Below, piece by piece: positions 47,122 to 55,001 of a stretch of DNA of 64,000 bases. Below the pieces are notes generated by a model. The model ran no database searches and was not told the origin of the DNA. It saw only the letters and a program-made list of their open reading frames with translations. The position numbers were made by a program, and so were the translations under genes. The stretch lies in the NCBI GenBank assembly GCA_032027085.1, contig JAVSMS010000001.1, forward strand, positions 1,380,332-1,444,331. The letters are read 5' to 3'. Every line of letters begins with the position of its first letter. Within the stretch, counting starts at the first letter, position 1. This DNA is from Pseudorhodoplanes sp. GTDB taxonomy: Bacteria > Pseudomonadota > Alphaproteobacteria > Rhizobiales > Xanthobacteraceae.

Positions 47122-48337
47122 CGAGGTAGCTGGCGAAATAACGCGCAAGCCTGGGCGGCACCGCGTTGCCGATCATCCTAGCGATCGGCTCGATCTGCTC
47201 CGTGGGATAAAAAATGTAATCATCCGGGAACGATTGGAGCGCCGCAGCTTCGCGAAGTGAAATCCCTCTGTTCTGCTTGGTGTCATAGTGGCCATAGCGG
47301 CCGTTTGAAATGCTATGGCACTTCGTCGTAATCGTCGGCGACGGCCTGTCCGGATGCATGCGAGTGTAAACGTCGCTGAAACACCTGTCGCCAAGGCGCT
47401 TATTCACCTTCCGATGACAGTTGAGCGACAGATCACCGTATTTGGTGTCTTCCATATATGCGTTCGATTGCCCGGGCTTTGCGGAAGCTATGCGCCTTAG
47501 GTTCAATTCGCTTAGCGTTCGCGTTCTATGATTTGGAATTCCCGCATGAATTGCTCCGGCCTTGAGCGGAGGTAGATGGGCAATCGCATCGGCGACAGAA
47601 ATAACGGATGCATTAGGGTCGGCTTCTGGCACGAGAAGCTCATCCATCATCAAATCCGCAAATCGTTCCGATCGTACGAGGTCGCGACGAACGGCGATTA
47701 GGATTGATCGCTTACGGAATTGTGGAATTCCAAATCGCGAGGTGCAGACAACTTTGGAGCCGGTCGCATAACCCGCCTTTTCCAAGATATCTCGAAAATC
47801 GTCCCACACTCCTCCATACTTAGGGTCTTTGATGCCCGCGACGTTTTCGGAAAGCACGAGTTCGGGTTCAAAACGACGAACGAATGAGGCCGCCTTGCGC
47901 AGCAGATTGCTATCGCGCTCCCGCCCCTTTTTCCGCTCGCGGGTTAACGCTTTCCGGGACAGGCGAGTGAAGGGCTGGCAAGGGGCACAAATTGCGAAAA
48001 GCAACGGAGCCCGCGGAGCCTTCCGTCTGTAGTAGGGAATCAGCTCATCAAGCGCGTGCGCCAACTCGCGACGCTGCCCGTTCGGATAACTCTCCGACTT
48101 GGGAAAGATATCGTAATTCAAGAACCTCGCGGGCGCATAGTCGAGCGTCTCGTTTATGTTGTTTTCGGCGAACGTCTTTTCGCAACGAGAGTCTTTATCG
48201 ACGCCGGCAATTACATAACCGCCCGCATCGATGAGACCGCGGGTTGTCCCTCCGGCGCCGCAAAAGAAATCCACCGCGATGAAACGCGGAGCGCGCCTCT
48301 CCGCGGCACGCTTCGACTTGCGGCGATCCTTAGTCAT
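47102..48337 (-). CDS. dcm: DNA (cytosine-5) methyltransferase, Dcm-type
   Basis: 411 residues. Motif I is DFFCGAGG, motif IV with nucleophile Cys120 is APCQPF, motif VI is LSENVAG, and motif X is RMIGNAVPPRLA. The variable target region (about 250-345) decides specificity and cannot be read. It shares its 5' end with the stop of the HTH gene at 48330 (8-bp overlap), so both are one transcript. Together with the convergent Vsr it forms a methylation and repair pair. Confidence 0.94.
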   Translation of the reverse strand: MTKDRRKSKRAAERRAPRFIAVDFFCGAGGTTRGLIDAGGYVIAGVDKDSRCEKTFAENNINETLDYAPARFLNYDIFPKSESYPNGQRRELAHALDELIPYYRRKAPRAPLLFAICAPCQPFTRLSRKALTRERKKGRERDSNLLRKAASFVRRFEPELVLSENVAGIKDPKYGGVWDDFRDILEKAGYATGSKVVCTSRFGIPQFRKRSILIAVRRDLVRSERFADLMMDELLVPEADPNASVISVADAIAHLPPLKAGAIHAGIPNHRTRTLSELNLRRIASAKPGQSNAYMEDTKYGDLSLNCHRKVNKRLGDRCFSDVYTRMHPDRPSPTITTKCHSISNGRYGHYDTKQNRGISLREAAALQSFPDDYIFYPTEQIEPIARMIGNAVPPRLARYFASYLVNSVEL

Positions 48338-48512
48338 TTGAAGCGACCTTCTTGATGCGCTCGATATCGGCGTCGGAAAAAACGCGCCATTTGTTCCGAT
48401 CTCTCTTCACATCAGCGATCTTCTTGTCTCGAATCCATCGAAGCAGGGTCGGCTTGGAGATGCCGATTTCCTTGGCCGCCTCAACGGTTGAGAAGGTGCG
48501 GTTTCTCGCCAC
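48330..48512 (-). CDS. small HTH_17 regulator upstream of dcm
   Basis: 60 residues from GTG 48512 with GGGGGCG ahead; the frame opens to 48677 but the added part crosses repeats. MerR-like helix-turn-helix: FSTVEAAKEIGISKPTLLRW, then DKKIADVKRDRNKWRVF. It overlaps dcm, so it may set methyltransferase expression like a controller protein. A tandem 10-bp repeat is in its promoter region. Confidence 0.7.
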   Translation of the reverse strand: MARNRTFSTVEAAKEIGISKPTLLRWIRDKKIADVKRDRNKWRVFSDADIERIKKVASND

Positions 48513-48524
48513 GAACGCCCCCGT

Positions 48525-48544
48525 GAATATACTCGAATATACTC
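48525..48544. repeat. tandem repeat GAATATACTC x2
   Basis: Two perfect adjacent 10-bp units, starting 12 bp upstream of the HTH start. They are the only such motif here and a natural site for autoregulation. Confidence 0.55.
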
Positions 48545-48715
48545 GTGATTCGTTAACGGGCAAGCACCTTGCAACCGATTCCTTCTTTCTCAACAAATGG
48601 TTGCACGAGATTTGCCGGCCGGATGGAGGGCCGCCCAGCGATCCTGAACCCAACATTCTCTTGCTGTGTTCGTACATTTATGAAATATACGAAAAATAAC
48701 GCTGGAGGGTGCACA

Positions 48716-48946
48716 ATGGTTCGCGAGAATGACCGAGAAAAATTCGTTCAGTTGGCACAAGCGCGGGTCAACAAGGCGCTTAAGGACATTCAGCTCATCG
48801 GAAATCTGTCAAACAGATCAAATTATGACTACACCGATGAAGATGTTACGAAGATTTTTAAGGCTCTGAACGAAGAACTAGCCGCCTGCAAGAAGCGGTT
48901 TGACACAAAAAAGAAGAACGGAACGATGAAATTTACGCTCGGCTAG
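48716..48946 (+). CDS. small helical protein preceding the GHKL ATPase
   Basis: 76 residues, GGAGGG ahead of ATG 48716. Charged and helical throughout (REKFVQLAQARVNKALKDIQ, DVTKIFKALNEELAACKKRF), probably a helical hairpin or coiled coil. It ends 12 bp before the ATPase start and must be co-expressed, so it may be a partner or antitoxin-like subunit. No family recognised. Confidence 0.65.
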   Translation: MVRENDREKFVQLAQARVNKALKDIQLIGNLSNRSNYDYTDEDVTKIFKALNEELAACKKRFDTKKKNGTMKFTLG

Positions 48947-48958
48947 GGGGATAAGTAC

Positions 48959-51436
48959 ATGAATTCAAAGGATATTTGCCTCCGCCTTCTTTCGACTGAG
49001 GCGGAAAAGGCGATTGACCAAATCATTGAATCAGTTCCGGAGATGAAGAATTCCAAGAACTGGAAGCCTTTGGACGGCCGCGAGACCAATTTCAACGTTA
49101 CAGGCAACCAGGCCTCTGATGGCGGCAAGGCGCTCACCGAGCTGATGACGAATATGGTGGACGCTGTCCTGCTGAAGCGCGCTTACGAGAAGGGAATCGA
49201 CCCCAAGGACCCGAAGAAGGCCCCGCCGACCATGTACAGGGCCGTGGACGTCCTCATCAAGAACATGCGCGGCGGCAAGCTGGTAAACCTGACCTCGAAT
49301 GACCCGTGGCTCAAGGACTTCGCTCAGAAAAACTTAGCAATCGGGATCACGGGAGCTAAGTCAAAATCTGAAGGCCTGCCCTGCTACACGTTCGCGGACA
49401 ACGGCGAGGGGCAGAATCCGGACGACTTCGAGCGGACATTTCTATCGCTGAGTGCGGGAAACAAGAAGTCCATCCCGTTCGTTCAAGGCAAGTTCAATAT
49501 GGGATCGTCGGGCGTACTCAGCTACTGCGGTCGCAACTGGTATAAGCTGATCGTTTCACGACGGTATGACGGCAAGGGAGACTGGGGCTGGACACTGATG
49601 CGCCGCCGACCGGGCGACCGCAATCAGATGCCGATTGCCGAGTTCTTCGTTATGCCGGATGGGCGAATCCCCCGCTTCAAAGCAGAAGAGATTTATCCGT
49701 TTCATACGGCTGATGGGAAGCGCTATGACCGAATGCATCTGTCGGCGGGAACGATCGTCAAGCTGTTCGACTATCAGGTCGGCTCAAAGTTTCTAAATTT
49801 CCGCGGAACCAGAGAAGCACTCAACGAAAATTTGGTCGAAACCATACTTCCGTTCAGAATTCTAGATCTTCGCCAGAAGCCCGACCCAAAGCGCGGCGGA
49901 GATCGGGCGCTTGGCGTCGATCCCCGCGCATTTTACGGAATGGAATTTCTCCTTATGAATTCTCACAAGGAGGAAGGCGCTGAAGATGAGGAAGAAGCTG
50001 CCGGTCAAAAGCTGTTGTTCGTCGGAAAATTCACAGACCCGGTGCTAGGCGAGGTCTCTATAAGCGCCATTCACCTCAAGCGCGAACTCCCGGGATGGCT
50101 CAAGCCAAACAGCACCAACAACCGTGTATTTCATGCGGTAAACGGACAGGTCCAGTTCAAACAAAGTCGCGGATACCTGTCGCAAAGCTGCGGCTTCCCC
50201 GCTTTGAAGGACCGGGTGGTTCTTGTTGTCGATGCCAGCGGTCTGACGTTCGCTGCTCACAACGAAGTTTGGAAAGGCGACCGCGAACACATTCGTGAAA
50301 CCATAGACGGCGAACGCTACAAAGAGATGGTCACCAGAACCATCAAGGAGTCCGAGACGCTCAAGGACCTCCAAATGAAAGTCGCTCAGGAAGAATTGGA
50401 GCGCGCGTCAAAAGCGGAAAGCAACAATCTCTTTCAGAAGCTCGTCGACAGTGATCCCAATTTGGCGGGCCTTTTGTCGAGCCGCGACCCAACAATCAGG
50501 CTCCCTGCGGCTGGCGGCGGAAATGCCGGCAAGGACAGTGGGACGGACGAATTCAAAGGCCAATACAGTCCAACGTTCGTCCGGCTCGAAGAGAAGCTTG
50601 AGGCGAAGGGATTGGAAATCCCGTTGAACAGAAGCAGGCCGCTCGGTGCCCGAACGGATGCAGAGAACGGATACCTCCAGCGGGCGGACTACCCCGGCCG
50701 CGTGCTCCTGAATCAGCAGGTGCGCGAGAATTTTTCGGTGCGCGAACATCTGAAGGATGGCCGCTTAACAATTTACCTTTCGCCCATCGAAGGCAAGTTG
50801 AAGGCCGGCGACACGTTCAAACTCCGGATTGGTCTGCTCGATGGCGCAATGGCCGAAGCCGTTCAATCCGAAGAAATAACTTTCAAGATTGCCGATGAAG
50901 AAACCGAACAAAAGAAGAAGGATAAACCAGAGCCTAAGGAAAAAGCGGCAAAGAGTGGGGATGCCAAAAACCAGAAAGGCGATGGCGAGAGCGCGCCCAC
51001 ACATGGCTTGCCGCGTTGCGTTTTGCTCACGCGGGATGGTCGTGAAGTGGATGGCTACGCCGTAGAAAAATGGCCCGATGACTTCTCAGAAGCCGATGGC
51101 GGCGCAATCGCGGATTTGGGCGAGGAGGTTGTTTATAAAATCAACTATGACAACGCGTATCATCTGAAATATCGACTTTCTCAGCGTGGGGACATTCCGA
51201 GGGAGGTGGTAACCGAGAAATTTATATTAGGGATGCGAATCCTCTTGTTAGGTTATCAGCACGCGTTCAAAAGCATCCAGAAATCTAGTGGCGCAGAGGG
51301 AAATGGTATTTCGGAGTACGCTGACGAGTTCCGCCGGACAGCAGCCAGGGCGGCCGCATCCACAGTCTTGGCGCTCGCAGAGAATCTTCCGAAGATCGTT
51401 GATGCTTCGTCGGTGCAAGGCCAAGAGGTCGAGTAG
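48959..51436 (+). CDS. 825-aa GHKL (MORC/MutL/Hsp90-like) ATPase
   Basis: The first 200 residues hold a complete GHKL ATP site: N-box Glu61, Asn65, Asp68 in LTELMTNMVDAV; G1 DNGEG (147-151); G2 GKFNMGSSG (177-185). Next is an S5-like transducer region (about 250-450). The rest is unassigned: a charged helical stretch (445-500), a beta-rich middle, a Lys/Glu-rich linker (near 630-670) and a helical C-terminal domain with ALAENLPKIVD. GGGGGA precedes the start. Such ATPases occur in prokaryotic restriction-modification islands with Dcm and Vsr. Confidence 0.85.
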   Translation: MNSKDICLRLLSTEAEKAIDQIIESVPEMKNSKNWKPLDGRETNFNVTGNQASDGGKALTELMTNMVDAVLLKRAYEKGIDPKDPKKAPPTMYRAVDVLIKNMRGGKLVNLTSNDPWLKDFAQKNLAIGITGAKSKSEGLPCYTFADNGEGQNPDDFERTFLSLSAGNKKSIPFVQGKFNMGSSGVLSYCGRNWYKLIVSRRYDGKGDWGWTLMRRRPGDRNQMPIAEFFVMPDGRIPRFKAEEIYPFHTADGKRYDRMHLSAGTIVKLFDYQVGSKFLNFRGTREALNENLVETILPFRILDLRQKPDPKRGGDRALGVDPRAFYGMEFLLMNSHKEEGAEDEEEAAGQKLLFVGKFTDPVLGEVSISAIHLKRELPGWLKPNSTNNRVFHAVNGQVQFKQSRGYLSQSCGFPALKDRVVLVVDASGLTFAAHNEVWKGDREHIRETIDGERYKEMVTRTIKESETLKDLQMKVAQEELERASKAESNNLFQKLVDSDPNLAGLLSSRDPTIRLPAAGGGNAGKDSGTDEFKGQYSPTFVRLEEKLEAKGLEIPLNRSRPLGARTDAENGYLQRADYPGRVLLNQQVRENFSVREHLKDGRLTIYLSPIEGKLKAGDTFKLRIGLLDGAMAEAVQSEEITFKIADEETEQKKKDKPEPKEKAAKSGDAKNQKGDGESAPTHGLPRCVLLTRDGREVDGYAVEKWPDDFSEADGGAIADLGEEVVYKINYDNAYHLKYRLSQRGDIPREVVTEKFILGMRILLLGYQHAFKSIQKSSGAEGNGISEYADEFRRTAARAAASTVLALAENLPKIVDASSVQGQEVE

Positions 51437-51490
51437 CGCGGATCAATTGCGAACGAACAGCAGGTCTCGTGCGCAACAAGGGTGATCTGA

Positions 51491-52105
51491 ATGTTCAGTG
51501 GCCGAAAATTCGAGGTCGCCATCACACGGTCTTTGTCAAACCAAGGACTTCGATGGCCAGAGCGTGGCGAAGCCTCTAACGAGCGCAACCTCGGCTGTAA
51601 CCGCGCCTACGTCGACTTGCGGGGACTTACTTGGAACGACGCACAACGTTTATTCGAACTCGAAACGTCTTTGATTGAGCGCATCGAAGCCGCAACTGAT
51701 CCTGACGCAGAGCGGGAGCAGATCGAGGAAGAGCTTTACGAGGATGATGAAGGTCTCTTCGGACTGGATATCGGCGTCGCGGCGGCGACTGTGGCGCTTT
51801 GTGCGGCAAAGTGCGTTACGTGCAGCAGCTGCAATGCAGGGGCGTATGGCGGAAGCCATCATGAGAGCTACCCTGTAGTTGCTTTCTTTGCGAAGCCGCA
51901 ACACGTTGAACCGCTCCTCAAATGCGCGGAGGAAGCCGGAATCGGCTTGGAAAACGTGGATGGGATGGTCATCGCCTTCGCCAGTGACATCCGAAATATG
52001 CGCTCCTTTGCCGGCGCCTTGATCCGAGGCCACGCCACCTTCCAAGCCGTAGCGCGCAACAAGCGGAACGACCGCTCGCCCGGTCCGAGCCCGGGCTTGT
52101 CGTAG
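51491..52105 (+). CDS. hypothetical protein with Cys cluster
   Basis: 204 residues, AAGGG upstream. The N-terminal half is acidic and helical (LFELETSLIERIEAATDPDA). The middle has KCVTCSSCNAGAYGG, a CxxCxxC set near residue 108 that could bind metal, with HHES soon after. The C-terminus is a small alpha/beta fold (VVAFFAKPQHVEPLLKCAEE). It lies 54 bp after the ATPase in the same direction. No family recognised. Confidence 0.6.
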   Translation: MFSGRKFEVAITRSLSNQGLRWPERGEASNERNLGCNRAYVDLRGLTWNDAQRLFELETSLIERIEAATDPDAEREQIEEELYEDDEGLFGLDIGVAAATVALCAAKCVTCSSCNAGAYGGSHHESYPVVAFFAKPQHVEPLLKCAEEAGIGLENVDGMVIAFASDIRNMRSFAGALIRGHATFQAVARNKRNDRSPGPSPGLS

Positions 52106-52136
52106 GTGGAGCAGCTGACGAATTTCGGTGGACTGC

Positions 52137-52868
52137 ATGACGCAGATGTTTCTCCCTTTCGCCGCGCCGGCACAAAATAGCCGCCGTCGCCGGCCGTCGA
52201 CGATTTCGTGCGTCTACTGTGGGGCGGCCGCCAATACGAGGGACCACGTTCCTCCCAAGGCTCTGCTGGAGGAGCCGCGACCGATTAATCTTCGAACCGT
52301 ACCCGCGTGTGGCTCTTGCAACGAGGGCTGGTCGCTGGACGAAGAGTACATGGCGGTGGTGCTGGCGCAGGTCGGCCATCACCCGCATCTGATGGCGAAG
52401 GTGGAGGAAGGTGGAGCCGTAGATCGCGCCCTTTCAGCCGCGCCTGGGTTAGATGAAATCATCACGAAGTCCTTGTCGCCTGGAGATGACGGTCGCGTCT
52501 GGTTTCAACCCGATATTGACCGCATTAGCCGCATTACGACGAAGGTTGCTTTCGGCCTATATTGTCTAAGATACGGGCGCGGCGCCTCGTTACAGGATTT
52601 TTCGACGCATTGGATTGCCGGTCCCGAACAGGAAGTCCCGCAGCACCTTGTGGCTGCACAGTGGATTTGGCCCGGTCTCCGCCGCAAGCGATGGACGACT
52701 GTTCAAAAAGGCGCGTTCGGTTTTCTATTCGCCAAAGGATGGATGGTGGGCGATCCGCCGCTTTACTGCATGCTGGATTTCCACGAGACGATTTTCGCGG
52801 CCGTTTCCTGTCCCTCTGCCGTCGGTAGGAAGTCCAATCAACGATTGCGGTCTAGGCCGTGGAAATAG
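52137..52868 (+). CDS. HNH-like nuclease family protein
   Basis: 243 residues from ATG 52137 (GGTGG upstream); GTG 52128 is an alternative. An N-terminal zinc-finger HNH motif is visible: CVYCG, TRDHVPPKAL and VPACGSCNEGWS, about residues 22-63, with the His-Asn order of HNH nucleases. The rest is an unassigned domain with many Trp and Phe. It is the last protein gene of the island, 40 bp before the tRNA gene. Confidence 0.7.
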   Translation: MTQMFLPFAAPAQNSRRRRPSTISCVYCGAAANTRDHVPPKALLEEPRPINLRTVPACGSCNEGWSLDEEYMAVVLAQVGHHPHLMAKVEEGGAVDRALSAAPGLDEIITKSLSPGDDGRVWFQPDIDRISRITTKVAFGLYCLRYGRGASLQDFSTHWIAGPEQEVPQHLVAAQWIWPGLRRKRWTTVQKGAFGFLFAKGWMVGDPPLYCMLDFHETIFAAVSCPSAVGRKSNQRLRSRPWK

Positions 52869-52907
52869 CCGCTGGGTATCTATGATCGTGGGATCACACG
52901 TGAGCGA

Positions 52908-52984
52908 TGGCGTCCCGGAAGGGAGTCGAACCCCTGACCCCTGGTTTAGGAAACCAGTGCTCTATCCAGCTGAGCTACCGGGAC
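52908..52984 (-). tRNA. tRNA-Arg (anticodon CCT), carried by the element
   Basis: 77 nt including encoded CCA (52908-52910). Acceptor GTCCCGG/CCGGGAC, D-arm GCTC/GAGC, anticodon stem CTGGT/ACCAG with loop TTCCTAA (CCT), T-arm AGGGG/CCCTT with loop TTCGACT. All stems pair. It differs in acceptor, anticodon stem and T-arm from the split gene whose halves flank the island, so it is a foreign tRNA that can replace it. Confidence 0.95.
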
Positions 52985-53078
52985 AATCCGTGTTTTCGGT
53001 ACCTATCCGGTACCCGGCCGCGACCGGCACCGGACAAGCGCATGATCCGTTTGCCGTTTCTACCTCAAGGCCCTCGAA

Positions 53079-53086
53079 TTAGGAAA
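53079..53086. repeat. right crossover core of the island (TTAGGAAA)
   Basis: Exact 8-bp copy of 37094-37101. Sequence on the island side of each copy is unrelated to the tRNA, which limits homology to the anticodon loop. Confidence 0.75.
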
Positions 53087-53117
53087 CCGTCGCTCTATCC
53101 AGCTGAGCTACGGGACC
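53079..53117 (-). pseudogene. 5' half of the split tRNA-Arg(CCT) gene, right junction (attR)
   Basis: On the minus strand from 53117: acceptor GGTCCCG, D-arm GCTC/GAGC, anticodon stem ACGGT and the loop TTCCTAA, after which the sequence diverges. The 39 nt plus 38 nt from 37093-37056 make a 77-nt tRNA with complete acceptor and anticodon-stem pairing. The crossover core is 53079-53086. Confidence 0.85.
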
Positions 53118-53165
53118 GCTGGTGAAGCAATTACGCGAGCTTCAGCACCGCCGCAAGTAGCGGTG

Positions 53166-53714
53166 CTACAGCTTCACCCAGCCCGCCGGCGGCTTCTTGC
53201 CGGGATGGACGGTACCGCATTTCTTGCAGGTGCGCGCCTTCTCGTCGGCGAAGAACGCCTCGTAGAGCGGCGGCAGGTCCTTCACCAGGTCCTTCACCTT
53301 CAGCTCGATGCGGTGCACTAGCGCGTTGCAGTTGAAGCAATACCATTCGAAGCCGTCCCTCTGGTCCGGCTGCCGCGCCGGCTCGACCACAAGCCCGACC
53401 GAGCCTTCCTGCGGACGCTGCGGTGAATGCCGCACATGCGGCGGCAACAGGAACACCTCGCCCTCGCGGATCGGCACGTCGTAGAAATTGCCGTTGTCGA
53501 CGACCTTGAGCACCATGTCGCCCTTGAGCTGGTAGAAGAATTCTTCCACCGGATCGTCATGATAATCGGCGCGCTCGTTCGGCCCGCCCACCACCATCAC
53601 CGTCATCTGCCCGTCGTCGAACACCTTCTTGTTGCCGACCGGCGGCTTGAGCAGGTGCTGATGCTCGTCGATCCATTTCTTGAAATTGAAAGCCTGCAGC
53701 CGGCCGGTGACCAT
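53166..53714 (-). CDS. nbaC: 3-hydroxyanthranilate 3,4-dioxygenase
   Basis: 182 residues. The cupin iron site is visible in DYHDDPVEEFFYQ (His and Glu) and LPPHVRHSPQ (His). The C-terminus has a rubredoxin-like site, CFNC and CKKC. It opens the ring of 3-hydroxyanthranilate in kynurenine or 2-nitrobenzoate breakdown. It is the first gene outside the island on the right and the downstream member of a leftward pair with the aldolase-like gene. Confidence 0.92.
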   Translation of the reverse strand: MVTGRLQAFNFKKWIDEHQHLLKPPVGNKKVFDDGQMTVMVVGGPNERADYHDDPVEEFFYQLKGDMVLKVVDNGNFYDVPIREGEVFLLPPHVRHSPQRPQEGSVGLVVEPARQPDQRDGFEWYCFNCNALVHRIELKVKDLVKDLPPLYEAFFADEKARTCKKCGTVHPGKKPPAGWVKL

Positions 53715-53734
53715 GGTCCTCTTCCCTCTTTCCC

Positions 53735-53848
53735 CGTCATCCTGAGCTGGCGTGCGCAGCGCGCCCTCGATGGATGGCGGCCTGTGACTCTGTGCCCGTC
53801 ACCCTTCGAGGCTCGTTCGCTTCGCGAACTCGCACCTCGGGATGACGG
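53735..53848. repeat. dispersed intergenic palindromic repeat
   Basis: The spacer starts with CGTCATCCTGAG and ends with CTCGGGATGACGG in inverted form, enclosing GC-rich inner hairpins. This end motif is common in alphaproteobacterial intergenic repeats. A related element is at 58464-58673. Confidence 0.6.
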
Positions 53849-53856
53849 AGTAGCAT

Positions 53857-54873
53857 TCACGCGGCCGACGACTGCGCCGCTCGCGCCAGGCCGCAACTCT
53901 CGAACGCCTCGCGCGTCGCCTTCTTCTCCGCGTCCGTCATCTGCAGCAGCGGACGGCGCACCGGTCCGCCCACCTGGCCGAGCAGCTCCTGCCAGTATTT
54001 GGAATGCGCCTGCGGTTTCTCGGCTGGTCGCGTGCGCTTGAATGCGGCCCGCACCGGCTCCAGGCTGTCGCGGATGACTCGCGCCTGCTTCACCTCGCCC
54101 TTGAAGGCGAGATCGGTGTAGTCGCGCATGCGGCGGTCGTTTTTCGTTTGCAGCAGATAGGGCGGGCTCGAGCACAGATAAAGCCGCCAGCCGAGCTCGA
54201 CGATGTTGTCGAACCACTCGTCTTCCGAAGCCGTGCTGACGATGATCTTGTCGCCGGCGAGCCGCGTCAGCTTCGCATACATCTCGCGCGGCACCGAATA
54301 TTTGATCGCCACGACATTCGGAATCTCGGCGATGCGCGCGCAGAGCTCCGGACTCATCAGATAGCCGCTGTCGGGATGGCTCCACAGCGCGATGCCGATG
54401 TCGACCTGCTCGCTGATTGTTTTGTAATATTGGTACAGCGTCTCGTCCTGCTTGTGCAGGAAGTGCAGCACCGGGGCATGCACGACGATGTAGTCGGCGC
54501 CCACCGCCTGCGCATGCTTTGCCAGCTCGATCACGACATCCATGTTCTGGTCGGAGCAGGACATGATGGTGCCGAACTTGCCCTGCGCTGCGTCGGCGGC
54601 GATTTCAAAGCAGCGCTTGCGCTCGGCGACCGACATCGCAAAGAACTCGCCCTGCTTGCCGGCGACGAACACCCCGTCAACGCCGAGATCGCCATGCCAG
54701 TGCGCGAAGTTCCTGCGGAACCCGTCCTCGTCGATCGCGAGATCGTCCCTGAACGGGGTCAGCGCCGCCGCCCAGATGCCCTTGAAATTCTGGCGCGCAT
54801 GATCCTTGGCGTCTTTGCGGCTGTATTTCACGTCTATGCCCATCTGCAAATTGGTTGCGTCTGCGACCAGCAT
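53857..54873 (-). CDS. dihydrodipicolinate synthase family aldolase
   Basis: 338 residues from ATG 54873 (GGGGA 7 bases ahead); ATG 54843 is also possible and the frame continues to 54966. (beta/alpha)8 Schiff-base aldolase: WAAALTPFRDD, VDGVFVAGKQGEFFAM and the catalytic Lys in NVVAIKYSVP. The N- and C-terminal extensions are longer than in DapA, so lysine synthesis is unlikely. Neighbour of 3-hydroxyanthranilate dioxygenase; a catabolic aldolase or lyase role is inferred. Confidence 0.85.
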   Translation of the reverse strand: MLVADATNLQMGIDVKYSRKDAKDHARQNFKGIWAAALTPFRDDLAIDEDGFRRNFAHWHGDLGVDGVFVAGKQGEFFAMSVAERKRCFEIAADAAQGKFGTIMSCSDQNMDVVIELAKHAQAVGADYIVVHAPVLHFLHKQDETLYQYYKTISEQVDIGIALWSHPDSGYLMSPELCARIAEIPNVVAIKYSVPREMYAKLTRLAGDKIIVSTASEDEWFDNIVELGWRLYLCSSPPYLLQTKNDRRMRDYTDLAFKGEVKQARVIRDSLEPVRAAFKRTRPAEKPQAHSKYWQELLGQVGGPVRRPLLQMTDAEKKATREAFESCGLARAAQSSAA

Positions 54874-55001
54874 AGTCGATCCCCGGCCGGCCGCGAAGCG
54901 TTCAATCCCGAGCAGATTTCTGAGGATTCGCCCCGGCACCGGCTTAAAATATGCGCGGCCCTCCACCCTGCCGCCGCAATCCGGCCATTGGATAACCGTG
55001 C

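Larger units (their letters stand above)
37094..53086. mobile_element. 16-kb integrated element in tRNA-Arg(CCT), phage-satellite-like with defence cargo
   Basis: The element is bounded by the TTAGGAAA core inside two halves of one tRNA gene. Within it, in order: tyrosine integrase, two AlpA-like HTH proteins, primase-helicase, terminase-small-subunit-like protein, small unknown proteins, XRE repressor, then Vsr/Dcm/GHKL ATPase and an HNH-like gene, and a complete tRNA-Arg(CCT) near the right end. No capsid, tail, portal, large terminase, relaxase or conjugation gene is seen. This gene set matches phage-inducible islands more than an ICE or a full prophage. Confidence 0.85.

Noticed and set aside
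53041-53117. A second complete tRNA-Arg next to the intact one at 52908
   Set aside because: Only the 5' half up to the anticodon loop is tRNA-like; no T-arm or 3' acceptor follows. It is treated as the right junction half.
52907-53125. Open frame on the + strand through the tRNA genes
   Set aside because: It is the antisense reading of tRNA sequence, a common false protein call.
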